Assembly (NCBI GenBank): GCA_022826805.1
Contig: JAJDUH010000024.1
Location: forward strand, 1 to 64,000
Length of the DNA stretch: 64,000 nucleotides
DNA from: Candidatus Poribacteria bacterium
GTDB taxonomy: Bacteria > Poribacteria > WGA-4E > WGA-3G
Direction: 5' to 3'
Of this stretch, positions 18,233-27,873 are shown one piece after another. Numbering within the stretch: position 1 is the first letter of the stretch; each line of letters opens with the position of its first letter. Under the pieces are notes generated by a model. The model saw only the letters and a list, made by a program, of their open reading frames with translations, did not search any database and was not told where the DNA came from. Made by a program: the position numbers and the translations under genes.

Positions 18233-21214
18233 ATGAAATTATTACGATATACACTCTTCCTATCCACAATTTTAGCACTCGTAGCATTACCCGCAAGTGC
18301 ACAAGTGGATTGGAAAGCCCTTGATGTAGGCAATTTATCGTCTGCTATCTTTAACACCGCAGTCGTCGGGTATCCCAGTAACCCGACTGCCAACCCTTCA
18401 GGATGGTGGCCCGCCGGAACAAACGACTCTTACATCTTTGAAGGAGATATCTGGATCGGTGCTAAAAAAGGCGGCGAGGTCGCTGTTTCTGAAGCAGATG
18501 GCAGACAAAGCGAAATTTGGCCCACCGATGATGCACCGGAAGTTATTTCAAACAAACCCGGTGTGACAACGAAAGGAACGCCGACAAGCCAAGCCATCAT
18601 GTTTCGATGTTCCGATACGAATCCCGATGCAAATAAAGGACTGATTCTCGGTTTAGAACTCGAAGTCAACGGATTCCAGTGGAGTTACGCACCGCTTTAC
18701 GATTTCTTTATCCTTGAGTATAAGGTCACAAACGTTGGTGGCGACACGCTCGAAGACCTGTTTATGGCGTTCCGCTACGATGTGGACATCTCCAGTAATG
18801 AAACAGGGACCGCAAGCTACTCCGCTGATGACTTCGTCGCTCTGGATCAGACACCGGATGCCCTCAATCCAGTAGACCATCCCAACCGTTACCTCTCTTA
18901 TGGATTCTCCAATGCCTCCGCACCCGGTTATATCGGCTTACGTGTTCTGGACGCATATATCGGAGAGAATTCAGAAGATCCTGCTGCAAAAATCCCTTTT
19001 ACCGCACACAAACGGATTACGATCTCTACAGATCCATCAACTGACGCCGAGATGTACGCTCTCATCAGCACCCCCGGTGTTGAACCACTTCCAGCAAACT
19101 ACGACGACCAACGGTTTATCCAATCCTATGGACCCGTTGAATCGTTCGCCCCCGGTGAGTCGTTCAACATTATCATCGCCGTAGCAATTGGCGAAGGACT
19201 TGCTGGCTTGCAAGCCTCTGCTGACTGGGCACAGAAATTATATGACGATGATTACATCGCCCCAGCACCACCGCCCTCACCACTGGTAACCGCTTACCCT
19301 GCTGATGAGCAGGTAACCCTCGTCTGGGAAAGTGAAGGTCGTTGGGTTGATAAAGGGGTCGACAAAAGTATCGAAGAATATATTGACGCAACCGATCCGG
19401 AGAAAATCTTTGAAGGGTATCGTGTCTACAGACGTGATGTCTCTTATGACGAATCGACTGGCAATCCCGTCGAAGATTGGACGATGCTAATGGAGTTTGA
19501 CAAGCCGAGCGCAACCGGTAATTTCTTTACGGTCTCGCATGTCGGTAAGCAGTCGGACGCTACCATTGAAAGCATGGGCGATGAACCTTTCTTTGCTGAT
19601 TTCTTCAAAAGCGCTGTCTACGTCATCAAATTCAACTCCAGCACAAGTTTTGAGGTCATTAATACGACGCTTTGGGAAGTTATGGAATACAATCCGGCGT
19701 TTCCAGCAAACGGCGGCGGGTATGTCATCATTAAAGACCCAAATACAGGCGAACCGCATCCTGATGGGACATATCGTTCCGGTGACAGGATTTACTTTGG
19801 CGGACTCTACGTGCAAATTAGCGACGGGCCCTCAGGACCTCCCGTTGCTGGTGATATCTTCCGCGTCGTTTCCACGCCTTCACAGGCACTCGGTGAAGAC
19901 GCGGGCATCAAGAATTTCTACACCGACGCAGGTTTAACCAACGGACTCGAATACACCTACGCTGTTACCTCTTACGACACAGGCAATCCTAAAGCAGGAC
20001 TGATCGCCATGGAGAGCAGTCAAATTGAGACGATGGTCCATGTCGTGCCGCGCGCGCAACCTGCTGGATACCGAGAACCGACGGTTGATATAGAACAGCA
20101 CGGACAAGGCAATGTTACTATTGAACCAACAGTACTCGCACCCAATAAAATCACAGGACACCAATATAAAATCGTCTGGTACGGCGCGAAACAGACAGGT
20201 CCTGGCGCATACATTACCGGGCCCGGTTATCAACCCCCTGCTTATGAGATTGTCGATACAACGACAAATCAAACCGTCGTCGAGAAGCAATCCTTTGACT
20301 GGTATGACCCCCTCCATCAAGAAGCCGTTGAAGTCCTTTCTCCGATGTTCGACGGTGTTGTCTTGAAAATAACAGGGGCTGATGTATCCTACGGAAGTCC
20401 AACCGAAAATCCGATTAACGATGTCAAATTAACAGCAGGCACAGTAACAGATTGGTCAGTGGACATCCAATCTCCGGGTTTTGGTGAAAATACCTGGCCC
20501 AACATCTTTTGGGCAACGTACTATCGTCCACACACCTATTCTATTACGTTTATTGACGATACACACGTCAAGGTAGTGGACGAAGATAGCGGCGAAGAAA
20601 TCCAATTCAACGATCAGCGTGCCGATGGATACGCCATCCTAACGGGTACAGGTTGGCGCGATGCATATAACCCAGCGGAGACCCCTGGATTCTTCCGAAT
20701 TTTCATTCGCGGGGCGTACGTCTACATTAAAGATCCCAACGGTGAAATCTCCGCTGGAGATGTCTTCACTGTTGAAATGGGAGGTGTCAGTGCACCACAG
20801 GACAGCGACCAATTCCTTCTAAACACAAAAGGGGAAACGCTGGCCCCTGAAGACATTGAGGCGGATCTTGGTAAAATTCGTGTGGTACCAAACCCCTATT
20901 TTGTCACGAATAGGGCAGTACTATCGGAAGGAACAGACAAAATCTTTTTTACACATCTGCCACCGCGTTGTACGATTCGGATCTACACATTGGTAGGCGA
21001 ATTGGTACATGAGATTGAACATGAAAGCATCGCCCTTTTTAATCCAGATGAACGCTTGGCACAAGGCGACAAGGGGGGTACAGCCTCCTTTGAACTCCTC
21101 AATCGCTATAATCAGGCGCTCGCAAGCGGGGTTTATATCTACCATGTCGAAGCCCGAGACGAAAGTGATACAGTCGTCGGCAACAAAATCGGCAGATTCG
21201 CTATCATTCGATAG
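18233..21214 (+). CDS. Large secreted protein with FlgD/T9SS-like C-terminal domain
   Basis: This 993-aa protein starts with a clear signal peptide (MKLLRYTLFLSTILALVALPASA, cleavage after ASA) in two hydrophobic blocks. The body is beta-rich with no enzyme motif I know. A fibronectin-like part lies about residues 350-400 (VTAYPADEQVTLVWES). The last 90 residues (VVPNPYF, CTIRIYTLVGELV, ASGVYIYHVEA) match the FlgD Ig-like or type-A sorting domain seen in Bacteroidetes-like secretion. It is followed by a PorV/PorQ-type protein, which in T9SS organisms acts as a cargo shuttle, so the pair may work together at the outer membrane. Confidence 0.8.
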   Translation: MKLLRYTLFLSTILALVALPASAQVDWKALDVGNLSSAIFNTAVVGYPSNPTANPSGWWPAGTNDSYIFEGDIWIGAKKGGEVAVSEADGRQSEIWPTDDAPEVISNKPGVTTKGTPTSQAIMFRCSDTNPDANKGLILGLELEVNGFQWSYAPLYDFFILEYKVTNVGGDTLEDLFMAFRYDVDISSNETGTASYSADDFVALDQTPDALNPVDHPNRYLSYGFSNASAPGYIGLRVLDAYIGENSEDPAAKIPFTAHKRITISTDPSTDAEMYALISTPGVEPLPANYDDQRFIQSYGPVESFAPGESFNIIIAVAIGEGLAGLQASADWAQKLYDDDYIAPAPPPSPLVTAYPADEQVTLVWESEGRWVDKGVDKSIEEYIDATDPEKIFEGYRVYRRDVSYDESTGNPVEDWTMLMEFDKPSATGNFFTVSHVGKQSDATIESMGDEPFFADFFKSAVYVIKFNSSTSFEVINTTLWEVMEYNPAFPANGGGYVIIKDPNTGEPHPDGTYRSGDRIYFGGLYVQISDGPSGPPVAGDIFRVVSTPSQALGEDAGIKNFYTDAGLTNGLEYTYAVTSYDTGNPKAGLIAMESSQIETMVHVVPRAQPAGYREPTVDIEQHGQGNVTIEPTVLAPNKITGHQYKIVWYGAKQTGPGAYITGPGYQPPAYEIVDTTTNQTVVEKQSFDWYDPLHQEAVEVLSPMFDGVVLKITGADVSYGSPTENPINDVKLTAGTVTDWSVDIQSPGFGENTWPNIFWATYYRPHTYSITFIDDTHVKVVDEDSGEEIQFNDQRADGYAILTGTGWRDAYNPAETPGFFRIFIRGAYVYIKDPNGEISAGDVFTVEMGGVSAPQDSDQFLLNTKGETLAPEDIEADLGKIRVVPNPYFVTNRAVLSEGTDKIFFTHLPPRCTIRIYTLVGELVHEIEHESIALFNPDERLAQGDKGGTASFELLNRYNQALASGVYIYHVEARDESDTVVGNKIGRFAIIR

Positions 21215-21354
21215 TCATCAGTTATCGGTTAAAGAGACTTATGTAACAATCTACCTGTACTGTCTACGTAATTCTAAAATCTATTATAGTTACGGATGCC
21301 TCTTAACTGACCGCCAGCAACTGATAACTGATAACTATAAAACAGGAGAATTAA

Positions 21355-22419
21355 ATGCGACATATAACTTATATTTTTTTATACATGCTTCTTTCATTGT
21401 GGGTTGTTTCCAGTTATGCCACAACCAATGTTGGCACTGCCGGGGCACAGTTTCTGAAAATCGGTCCGGGTGCGCGCGTAGATAGTCTCGGCGGCGCGTT
21501 TGGTGGGCTTGCTGACGATGTAACCAGCATCTACTGGAACCCAGCAGGAATCAGCCAACTCGAAAAAACCAGTTTTTCGGACACCCATACCGTCTGGCTT
21601 GCTGATGTCCGATACAACTATTTAGCCTTCGCTACACCGATAAAAAATGTAGGCACCTTGGGCGCGAGCGTCACGTTCCTTAACGTCCCTGATACAGAAA
21701 TCACCACGCTGGCAAAACCCGATGGAACTGGACTCTGGTATTCCGCTTGGGATACCGCAGTCTCAGTGGCGTATGCCAGACAACTTTACGAACAGGAATC
21801 TGGCGTTAAATTGTCAATCGGTATTAACGCCAAATACATCCATCAACAGATTCATCGGGAAAGTGCCAGAGGCGTTGCGATTGATGTCGGTACGCTATAC
21901 CACACCGGCTGGCGGAGTTTACGCATCGGGATGTGTTTCTCAAACTTCGGACCTGAAATGCGTTTCGGTGGTCCCGATCTGACGAGCGGTTCGGAAGTAG
22001 CAGGCGATCCAAGGATAGCAGATTACCGTCCGTTTCCAGACACAACAAATCCAGCACGGAAAGCGGAATTAGAGACGAACGAATTTCCGCTGCCCTCTAA
22101 TTTCAGGCTCGGTATCGCCTACGATGTCATCGACACTGGCAACAATCTCCTCACCCTTGCAGTCGATGGGAACCATCCGAACGACAACAGCGAACGGTTG
22201 AATATCGGTATGGAATACTGGTACAGAAAAATGGCGGCGATTCGTGGCGGTTACAAATTCCGATTGGGCGAAGATCGTAGCACCGATGAAGAAGGACTCA
22301 CACTCGGCTTGGGCATCCATCTCAACCTTGGCAAAAGAGTCCTTTCTCTCGATTACGCTTATGCCGATTTCGGACACTTACAACAGGTACATCGGGTGAG
22401 TTTAGGACTACAGTTTTAA
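21355..22419 (+). CDS. PorV/PorQ family outer-membrane protein
   Basis: This 354-aa protein has a signal peptide (cleavage near SSYA-TT) and the PorV/PorQ start GTAGAQFLKIGPGARVDSLG, with the GLADDVTSIYWNPAGIS block. It should form a 14-strand FadL-like barrel. It follows the large secreted protein by 140 bases; that gap holds inverted CAGTTATC/GATAACTG repeats (the palindromic pieces at 21217-21243 and 21322-21341). The start ATG 21355 follows AACAGGAG. Confidence 0.87.
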   Translation: MRHITYIFLYMLLSLWVVSSYATTNVGTAGAQFLKIGPGARVDSLGGAFGGLADDVTSIYWNPAGISQLEKTSFSDTHTVWLADVRYNYLAFATPIKNVGTLGASVTFLNVPDTEITTLAKPDGTGLWYSAWDTAVSVAYARQLYEQESGVKLSIGINAKYIHQQIHRESARGVAIDVGTLYHTGWRSLRIGMCFSNFGPEMRFGGPDLTSGSEVAGDPRIADYRPFPDTTNPARKAELETNEFPLPSNFRLGIAYDVIDTGNNLLTLAVDGNHPNDNSERLNIGMEYWYRKMAAIRGGYKFRLGEDRSTDEEGLTLGLGIHLNLGKRVLSLDYAYADFGHLQQVHRVSLGLQF

Positions 22420-22429
22420 GGATAACAAT

Positions 22430-23836
22430 ATGACAGATAAACCGAATATCGTTTACCTCCTCTCGGATCAGATTCGTGCGTGTTCATTGCCAGTATATGG
22501 GGACACACAGATTGAAACGCCTCACATTGATCGCCTTGCGCAAGAAGGCACCGTTTTTTCAAACGCAATTGCTACCGCTCCCGTCTGCACACCTTATCGC
22601 TCCATGCTACTCACCGGACGACACCCACAGACCACTGGCCATCTCATTAATTTCGTCAAAACTCGGCACGATGAAATCGGACTCGGCGACGTTTTCAGCA
22701 GAAACGGCTATCAGACTGCATGGGTCGGTAAATGGCATCTCCATACAGGTTCATTCCCGGAAATCGGTGGACGCGACTACGTCCCCGAAGGACGAGATCG
22801 CCTTGGGTTCCAACACTGGCGAGGTTATAACTTTCACACAGACTATTACAACGGGACGGTAAACCTCGACGACTGGCGGAACGAAACATGGGAGGGATAC
22901 GAGACCGATGCGCTGAACCGATACGCCTTTCAGTTCATGGACGACGTGGACGACGATAGCCCATTTTGCCTATTTATCTCTCCGCATCAAGCGCACTCCA
23001 CACCCTACGAGTTTGCACCCCAAGAATACTACGATCGGCTGCCTGCCGAACTCCAACTGCCGGAAAATGTCCCTGACTCGGTTAAAGAACAATCGTTAGA
23101 AATTTACCGACACTACCTCGCCATGACGCTAACAGTAGATGACATGCTCGGTGAATTGATGGCGTACCTCGAAAGAACAGGACGCGTCGAAAATACGCTG
23201 CTCGTTTTCGGCTCCGATCACGGAACGCAAGGCGGGGCGCAAGGTATCAATTTCTGGGCGAAACGGGAACCTTACGAAGAATCCATCAAAGTACCACTGA
23301 TTATGCGGCTCCCCGGTGTTTTTGATGAAAACCACCCTACCTGTGACACGCTCACATCCCCTGTGGATTTGTTTCCATCGTTCTGTGGATTATGTGGCAT
23401 TCAGCCCCCCCGAACAGTTGAAGGCTACGATCTGTCAGCCTCTTGGCGTAGTGAAACCGACGCCTTTGAACAGGATGCCGTCTTAACAATGAACTTCGGC
23501 GCAACTTACGACTATCTTGTGGATGGTAACGAGTGGCGCGGCCTCCGCACAAAAACGCACAGTTACGCACGCTGGCTCGACGGTAAACGGATGTTGTACG
23601 ACGTGGAAGCAGACCCGCTGCAGATGGACAATCTGATTGATAAACCCGAAGCGGAATCCTTGGCGGATGAAATGGAGAACACCCTTACAAACTTGATGGA
23701 TGCTCGAAACGACAAACTCCAGCCAGCAACAAGTTATACGGATTGGTATGACCTGCAACGCCGTATCGTTCGCAATGCCCACGGTCCCCTCGGTGATCCA
23801 GAAGACGAACCTGATTGGTCCCTGCTAAAAAGATAA
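22430..23836 (+). CDS. Sulfatase (formylglycine type)
   Basis: This 468-aa protein has the alkaline-phosphatase-superfamily sulfatase fold. The formylglycine site is C53-T-P-Y-R57 in CTPYRSMLLTGR. Metal ligands are seen in LLSDQ at the N-terminus and in FGSDHG. No signal peptide is visible, so it may be cytoplasmic or exported in a non-standard way. It needs a formylglycine-generating enzyme, not present in the window. The start lies 10 bases after the PorV/PorQ stop. Substrate unknown. Confidence 0.9.
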   Translation: MTDKPNIVYLLSDQIRACSLPVYGDTQIETPHIDRLAQEGTVFSNAIATAPVCTPYRSMLLTGRHPQTTGHLINFVKTRHDEIGLGDVFSRNGYQTAWVGKWHLHTGSFPEIGGRDYVPEGRDRLGFQHWRGYNFHTDYYNGTVNLDDWRNETWEGYETDALNRYAFQFMDDVDDDSPFCLFISPHQAHSTPYEFAPQEYYDRLPAELQLPENVPDSVKEQSLEIYRHYLAMTLTVDDMLGELMAYLERTGRVENTLLVFGSDHGTQGGAQGINFWAKREPYEESIKVPLIMRLPGVFDENHPTCDTLTSPVDLFPSFCGLCGIQPPRTVEGYDLSASWRSETDAFEQDAVLTMNFGATYDYLVDGNEWRGLRTKTHSYARWLDGKRMLYDVEADPLQMDNLIDKPEAESLADEMENTLTNLMDARNDKLQPATSYTDWYDLQRRIVRNAHGPLGDPEDEPDWSLLKR

Positions 23837-23850
23837 ACAATAACCATGTT

Positions 23851-23883
23851 GGGCAAGGATGGCTTCGGCTTTGTGCCTTGCCC
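23851..23883 (+). terminator. Hairpin after the sulfatase gene
   Basis: GGGCAAGG (23851-23858) pairs with CCTTGCCC (23876-23883). It lies 15 bases after the stop. Only a short, mixed T/C run follows, so termination strength is doubtful. Confidence 0.45.
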
Positions 23884-23935
23884 CTCTATCACTTTCCCCT
23901 AAAATTGGTAGGCGAGGTTTTGCGGCGTACTCGAC

Positions 23936-24060
23936 CCCGGTAATGCCCTCACGGGCATTATACCGTTGATTGAATGCCCGGGCAAGTCCACACGGACTTG
24001 ATACCGTTGATTTAGGCATTCATACCCGGTAAAGCCTTTATAGGCTTTATACCGTTGATT
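23936..24060 (-). repeat. Three tandem REP-like hairpins with differing stems
   Basis: On the minus strand each unit reads AATCAACGGTAT, stem, 4-base loop, stem', (A/C)CCGGG. The stems are AAAGCC/GGCTTT, CAAGTCC/GGACTTG and AATGCCC/GGGCATT: the arms differ between units but pair within each. The rest of the 600-base gap 23837-24444 holds other repeat pieces (GGCGAGGTT at 23911 and 24221, GTAGGTTGGGTTGAAC at 24125) and no gene I can support. Confidence 0.75.
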
Positions 24061-24360
24061 CTGATTCATGCGATGTGCATTCCCAACCTCGCTTGACCTC
24101 ACAAACGGTAGTTAAGACATCCTGTAGGTTGGGTTGAACATAGTGAAACCCAACTTTAGCAAACTCGTTTTGCCTGTGGAACGTTTCTAGATCCGATCTT
24201 TAGTGGTAGATTCACACCCCTCCGTAGGCGAGGTCTCCCAACCTCGCCTGGTTTTTCTGTACGATATTTTCGCTGTCAGATTGATCCTATAGTCGCCGCT
24301 TTCTGCAAAAAACCGCCGAGATACTGAAATCAAATGACCCCCACAACCTGCATGAAAACA

Positions 24361-24389
24361 TTGGCAATTTTGGTATAATGTGATATACT
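24361..24389 (+). promoter_or_regulatory. Sigma70-type promoter for the retropepsin pair
   Basis: TTGGCA (24361-24366) and TATACT (24384-24389) are 17 bases apart, about 55 bases before the ATG at 24445. Confidence 0.5.
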
Positions 24390-24444
24390 TTATTGTATAA
24401 CTCAAGCCTCAGTAAGAGGGACATCTACAGAGGAGAAAGAACAA

Positions 24445-24672
24445 ATGTCTAATGAACGTTTGACACTCGAAGAAATGGAACAAAAATACCCTGATGAGTG
24501 GCTGTTCATTGTGGATTGTGAAATCAGCGAAAATACCGAACTGTTATCAGGGCGCGTTTTAGTTCATAGCAAATCCGAGGTTGATATTAACGAAACCTCA
24601 ATGCGATATAAAGGCAGTGCTGCAATACATTACACCGGTGGGCTTCGGAAAGATGTAGGGTACTTATTCTAA
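24445..24672 (+). CDS. Small protein paired with a retropepsin-like protease
   Basis: This 75-aa protein (TLEEMEQKYPDEWLFIVDCE at residues 7-26, ending near YTGGLRKDVGY) belongs to a family often found directly before clan-AA aspartic proteases in bacteria. Its function is unknown. The start follows GAGGAGAAAG. Its TAA overlaps the next ATG by one base (TAATG), so the two are translationally coupled. Confidence 0.75.
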   Translation: MSNERLTLEEMEQKYPDEWLFIVDCEISENTELLSGRVLVHSKSEVDINETSMRYKGSAAIHYTGGLRKDVGYLF

Positions 24673-25094
24673 TGGCCCGTATCTCCTTTGACCCGAGTCG
24701 CCCGTTAATTAGCCTTCGCCTCACAGTCTACGGTATCAATGCAAATATCTTCCGAAACGTAATTGTAGCCTTAGATACAGGGGCTACAACTACTATTATT
24801 CCGACAGAGATTGCACTCGCTTTAGGGTACGATCTTGCGAACCCAAAGGAACAGATGGGACTTCTTACAGCAAGCGGCACAGTCTCCGCGAAACTCATTA
24901 CAGTGAGGAAACTAACCGCGATCGGAGAAACTATTGAAAACATTGATGTCTTATGTCACGATCTCCCTGGAAATTCGGGAATAAAAGGATTATTAGGTTT
25001 GAATTTTCTGAAGTGTTTTGAGGTCAACATTTCCTTTTCAAAAGGAACTATTGAACTACATTCCCACCAACGTGGTTCTCTGATAACTCCTTAA
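24672..25094 (+). CDS. Retropepsin-like (clan AA) aspartic protease
   Basis: This 140-aa protein has the single catalytic motif ALDTGATTTIIP (about residues 36-47). The glycine-rich GIKGLLGLNFLKCFEV end matches the second part of the half-protease fold. Such bacterial proteins work as dimers. The target is unknown. It forms an operon with the small protein upstream. Confidence 0.85.
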   Translation: MARISFDPSRPLISLRLTVYGINANIFRNVIVALDTGATTTIIPTEIALALGYDLANPKEQMGLLTASGTVSAKLITVRKLTAIGETIENIDVLCHDLPGNSGIKGLLGLNFLKCFEVNISFSKGTIELHSHQRGSLITP

Positions 25095-25214
25095 AGGTAG
25101 ATCCAATTAAGCACCTGAGGTCTGTTTGTCCGAACTACCACGCTGTTATTCATCGTTGTAAACCTCCATATTCAATAGAAGAAGTAAAGAAATTTTTGGA
25201 GAAATCAAGTCAGG

Positions 25215-25721
25215 ATGGATAAAGCGACACTTGCAATAATCATTAGTTCAATCTCAGCAGCTATAGCAGGCTTATCGCTCGGGTGGAACATCTATCGTGA
25301 TGTTATTTTGAAGCCAAGGCTAAAAGTTAATTTTGAAGTGAGGACACTCTTCACACCAAGGATTAACACCCTATCTAAATTCATTTCCATTTCTGCCGCG
25401 AATCTTGGCACCCGGTCTACTACAATACAAAATATTCGCGCCAAATGGAAGACAGAACTCATTATGGTTACAAACTTAAGCCTTGAAATTCCTAAACGAC
25501 TTGAGGCCAGTGAAAAGGTTCAGTTTCAACTACCATACAATACGGGTTATTGCGAATTTTTGCTAGGTGATTGTAGAGGTGTTGGACTTGAAGATGCTTT
25601 CGGTAAAATTCATTGGGTTAAACGAAAAGATTTTGAAAAAGTACGCGAAAAATGGCAAGAAGATTTAAAACTTGGTGAAATTGAGTTAGGTGAACCACCG
25701 TCCTATATTCCTGGTCCCTGA
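25215..25721 (+). CDS. Membrane-anchored hypothetical protein
   Basis: This 168-aa protein has one N-terminal TM helix (ATLAIIISSISAAIAGLSLG, residues 4-23), followed by a soluble beta-rich domain. No family is recognised. It ends 19 bases before the restriction-modification gene and may belong to the same accessory island. The start ATG has a weak upstream GTCAGG. Confidence 0.6.
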   Translation: MDKATLAIIISSISAAIAGLSLGWNIYRDVILKPRLKVNFEVRTLFTPRINTLSKFISISAANLGTRSTTIQNIRAKWKTELIMVTNLSLEIPKRLEASEKVQFQLPYNTGYCEFLLGDCRGVGLEDAFGKIHWVKRKDFEKVREKWQEDLKLGEIELGEPPSYIPGP

Positions 25722-25740
25722 AAAACAGAAAGGCAAATTT

Positions 25741-27837
25741 ATGACACAACCCGACATCATCCAAACCATCCTCAAAGACAGCAATTACCACCTCGACCTC
25801 TTCAACACATCTGAAATTAACGATTTACGTCAAAAAATAGAAGGCAACGAGAAACCTTTCATTTACTGCCCCATTCGCAGAAAAGCAATCCAGCTAAAAC
25901 CCGAAGAACTCATCCGCCAACTCTACGCCGCACGACTCCTGAATCAGTATCGCTATCCCAAAGAACGCGTGAGATTTGAACACCCCGTTAACTTCGGTAG
26001 AGAGAAGAAACGCGCAGATATCGTTATCCTTGACAGAGACAGACCGGATACTCCGTATATCATCGTTGAGGTAAAAAAACCCAAACTTCAAGACGGTAAA
26101 GATCAACTCCGTTCCTACTGCAACGCCACTGGTGCCCCCATCGCCGTATGGACAAACGGACAGCAAATATCACACTACCACCGAAAAGACCCGAACTACT
26201 TTGAAGAGATCACTGATATCCCCAACATCGATCAAACCCTCGCCGACATACTCAACGAACGTTTTACACTCAAAAACCTCATACTCAAAGACAAACTCGC
26301 AACAGAACGGAAATCCTTAAAGGACATTATTCTGGAATTAGAGGATGAGGTCCTCGCCAATGCGGGTGTGGATGTTTTTGAAGAAGTTTTCAAACTCATC
26401 TTTACCAAACTCTATGACGAATTCAAGAGTCAAGACGACAAGATGTTTATCAACCGTCTCCTACGCCAACGCATCAACATCACCATACAAGAAACAGATC
26501 AAGATTACGAGGTCGAGCATCCAGATTATGAGATGCTCAGGAGAGCCGTTGAAGCCATCCCTGACGACGATTTTCGGCTGATGGAGTTTAGAAACACAGG
26601 GCAAACCGACTCCGAACTGAAAACCAAAATTCAACACCTTTTCGACGAGGCCAAAAACCAGTGGAAAGGTGTTTTTCCTGAATATTCGACGTTTGAACTT
26701 TCTGATAGTCATCTATCCGTCTGTGTCTCAAGTTTGCAAGATGTCAAACTCTTTAATTCCAATTTACAGATTGTTGACGAAGCGTTTGAGTACCTCGTCA
26801 GTAAATCTGCCAAAGGTGAAAAGGGTCAATACTTCACGCCTCGCCACGTCATAGATATGTGTGTTAAAATGCTCAATCCCAAGCGAGGCGAATATATGAT
26901 TGATACCGCCTCCGGCAGTTGCGGATTTCCAGTACATACCGTTTTCAAACTCACTGGCACCCTGTTCACCAACGCAGAAATCCCGCCTGATGATAAAGAA
27001 CACGTCCTCAAAGTCTTCGGCATCGACTTTGACGAAAAAACGGTTAGGGTCGCTCGAACCCTCAACCTGATTGCTGGCGACGGTGAAACCAACGTCTTAC
27101 ACCTCAACACCCTCGATTACGAGCGCTGGAGCGACAACACCGACAGAAACAGTCGGTGGATACGCACCTACGGAGACGGTTTTGAGCGGCTCAAAGACCT
27201 AAGAGCCGAAAAAGACCAAAACAGACTATTTAACTTCGATATTTTGATGGCAAATCCACCATTCGCGGGAGACATCAAGGAGAACCGTATCCTCCACCAA
27301 TATACCCTTGGCTTTAAAGGCAACGGTAAAGCACAAAGCAAAGTCGGACGCGATATCCTGTTTATTGAACGCAATCTCGACTTCCTTAAACCTGGCGGAC
27401 GCATGGCAATTGTCTTGCCACAAGGCCGATTCAACAATGCATCTGATAAATATATCCGCGATTTTATCGCCGAACATGCCCGCATTCTGGCAGTAGTCGA
27501 ACTTGATAACAATACCTTTAAACCCCATACCGGCACTAAAACGAGTGTCCTGTTCTTGCAGAAATGGAACGACCACCCAGATGACAAATCATTTTTTCCC
27601 AAAGTTGAGGATTACCCCATCTTTTTTGCCGTTTCCGAAAAAGGCGGTAAGGATAACTCCGGTGATTACATGTATCTTCAAAACAGCAATGGACAATATC
27701 AGTTAGACGAAAACGGACACCTGATTGTCGATCATGACCTGCATAACCACAACGGCGAACTCCCTCATGGGATTGCCGAAGCCTCTATTGAATGGGCAAA
27801 AAGCGAAAATTTATCGTTTTGGGAGGATACTGAGTGA
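25741..27837 (+). CDS. Fused restriction-methylation subunit (HsdR_N nuclease + HsdM methylase)
   Basis: This 698-aa protein combines two activities. Residues about 40-125 are an HsdR_N-type PD-(D/E)XK nuclease domain, with D93 and E110-V-K112 visible in RADIVI and VEVKKPK. Residues about 330-650 are an N6-adenine methyltransferase, with GQYFTPR (362-368), motif I DTASGSCGF (388-396) and NPPF (505-508). A single RM polypeptide followed by a separate specificity gene is the plan of BcgI-like type IIB systems, which cut on both sides of a bipartite site. Start ATG 25741 is preferred over an upstream ATG that overlaps the previous gene. Confidence 0.88.
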   Translation: MTQPDIIQTILKDSNYHLDLFNTSEINDLRQKIEGNEKPFIYCPIRRKAIQLKPEELIRQLYAARLLNQYRYPKERVRFEHPVNFGREKKRADIVILDRDRPDTPYIIVEVKKPKLQDGKDQLRSYCNATGAPIAVWTNGQQISHYHRKDPNYFEEITDIPNIDQTLADILNERFTLKNLILKDKLATERKSLKDIILELEDEVLANAGVDVFEEVFKLIFTKLYDEFKSQDDKMFINRLLRQRINITIQETDQDYEVEHPDYEMLRRAVEAIPDDDFRLMEFRNTGQTDSELKTKIQHLFDEAKNQWKGVFPEYSTFELSDSHLSVCVSSLQDVKLFNSNLQIVDEAFEYLVSKSAKGEKGQYFTPRHVIDMCVKMLNPKRGEYMIDTASGSCGFPVHTVFKLTGTLFTNAEIPPDDKEHVLKVFGIDFDEKTVRVARTLNLIAGDGETNVLHLNTLDYERWSDNTDRNSRWIRTYGDGFERLKDLRAEKDQNRLFNFDILMANPPFAGDIKENRILHQYTLGFKGNGKAQSKVGRDILFIERNLDFLKPGGRMAIVLPQGRFNNASDKYIRDFIAEHARILAVVELDNNTFKPHTGTKTSVLFLQKWNDHPDDKSFFPKVEDYPIFFAVSEKGGKDNSGDYMYLQNSNGQYQLDENGHLIVDHDLHNHNGELPHGIAEASIEWAKSENLSFWEDTE

Positions 27838-27873
27838 AAGTTAAATGGCAACGTTCTGGATGGACGAATAAAA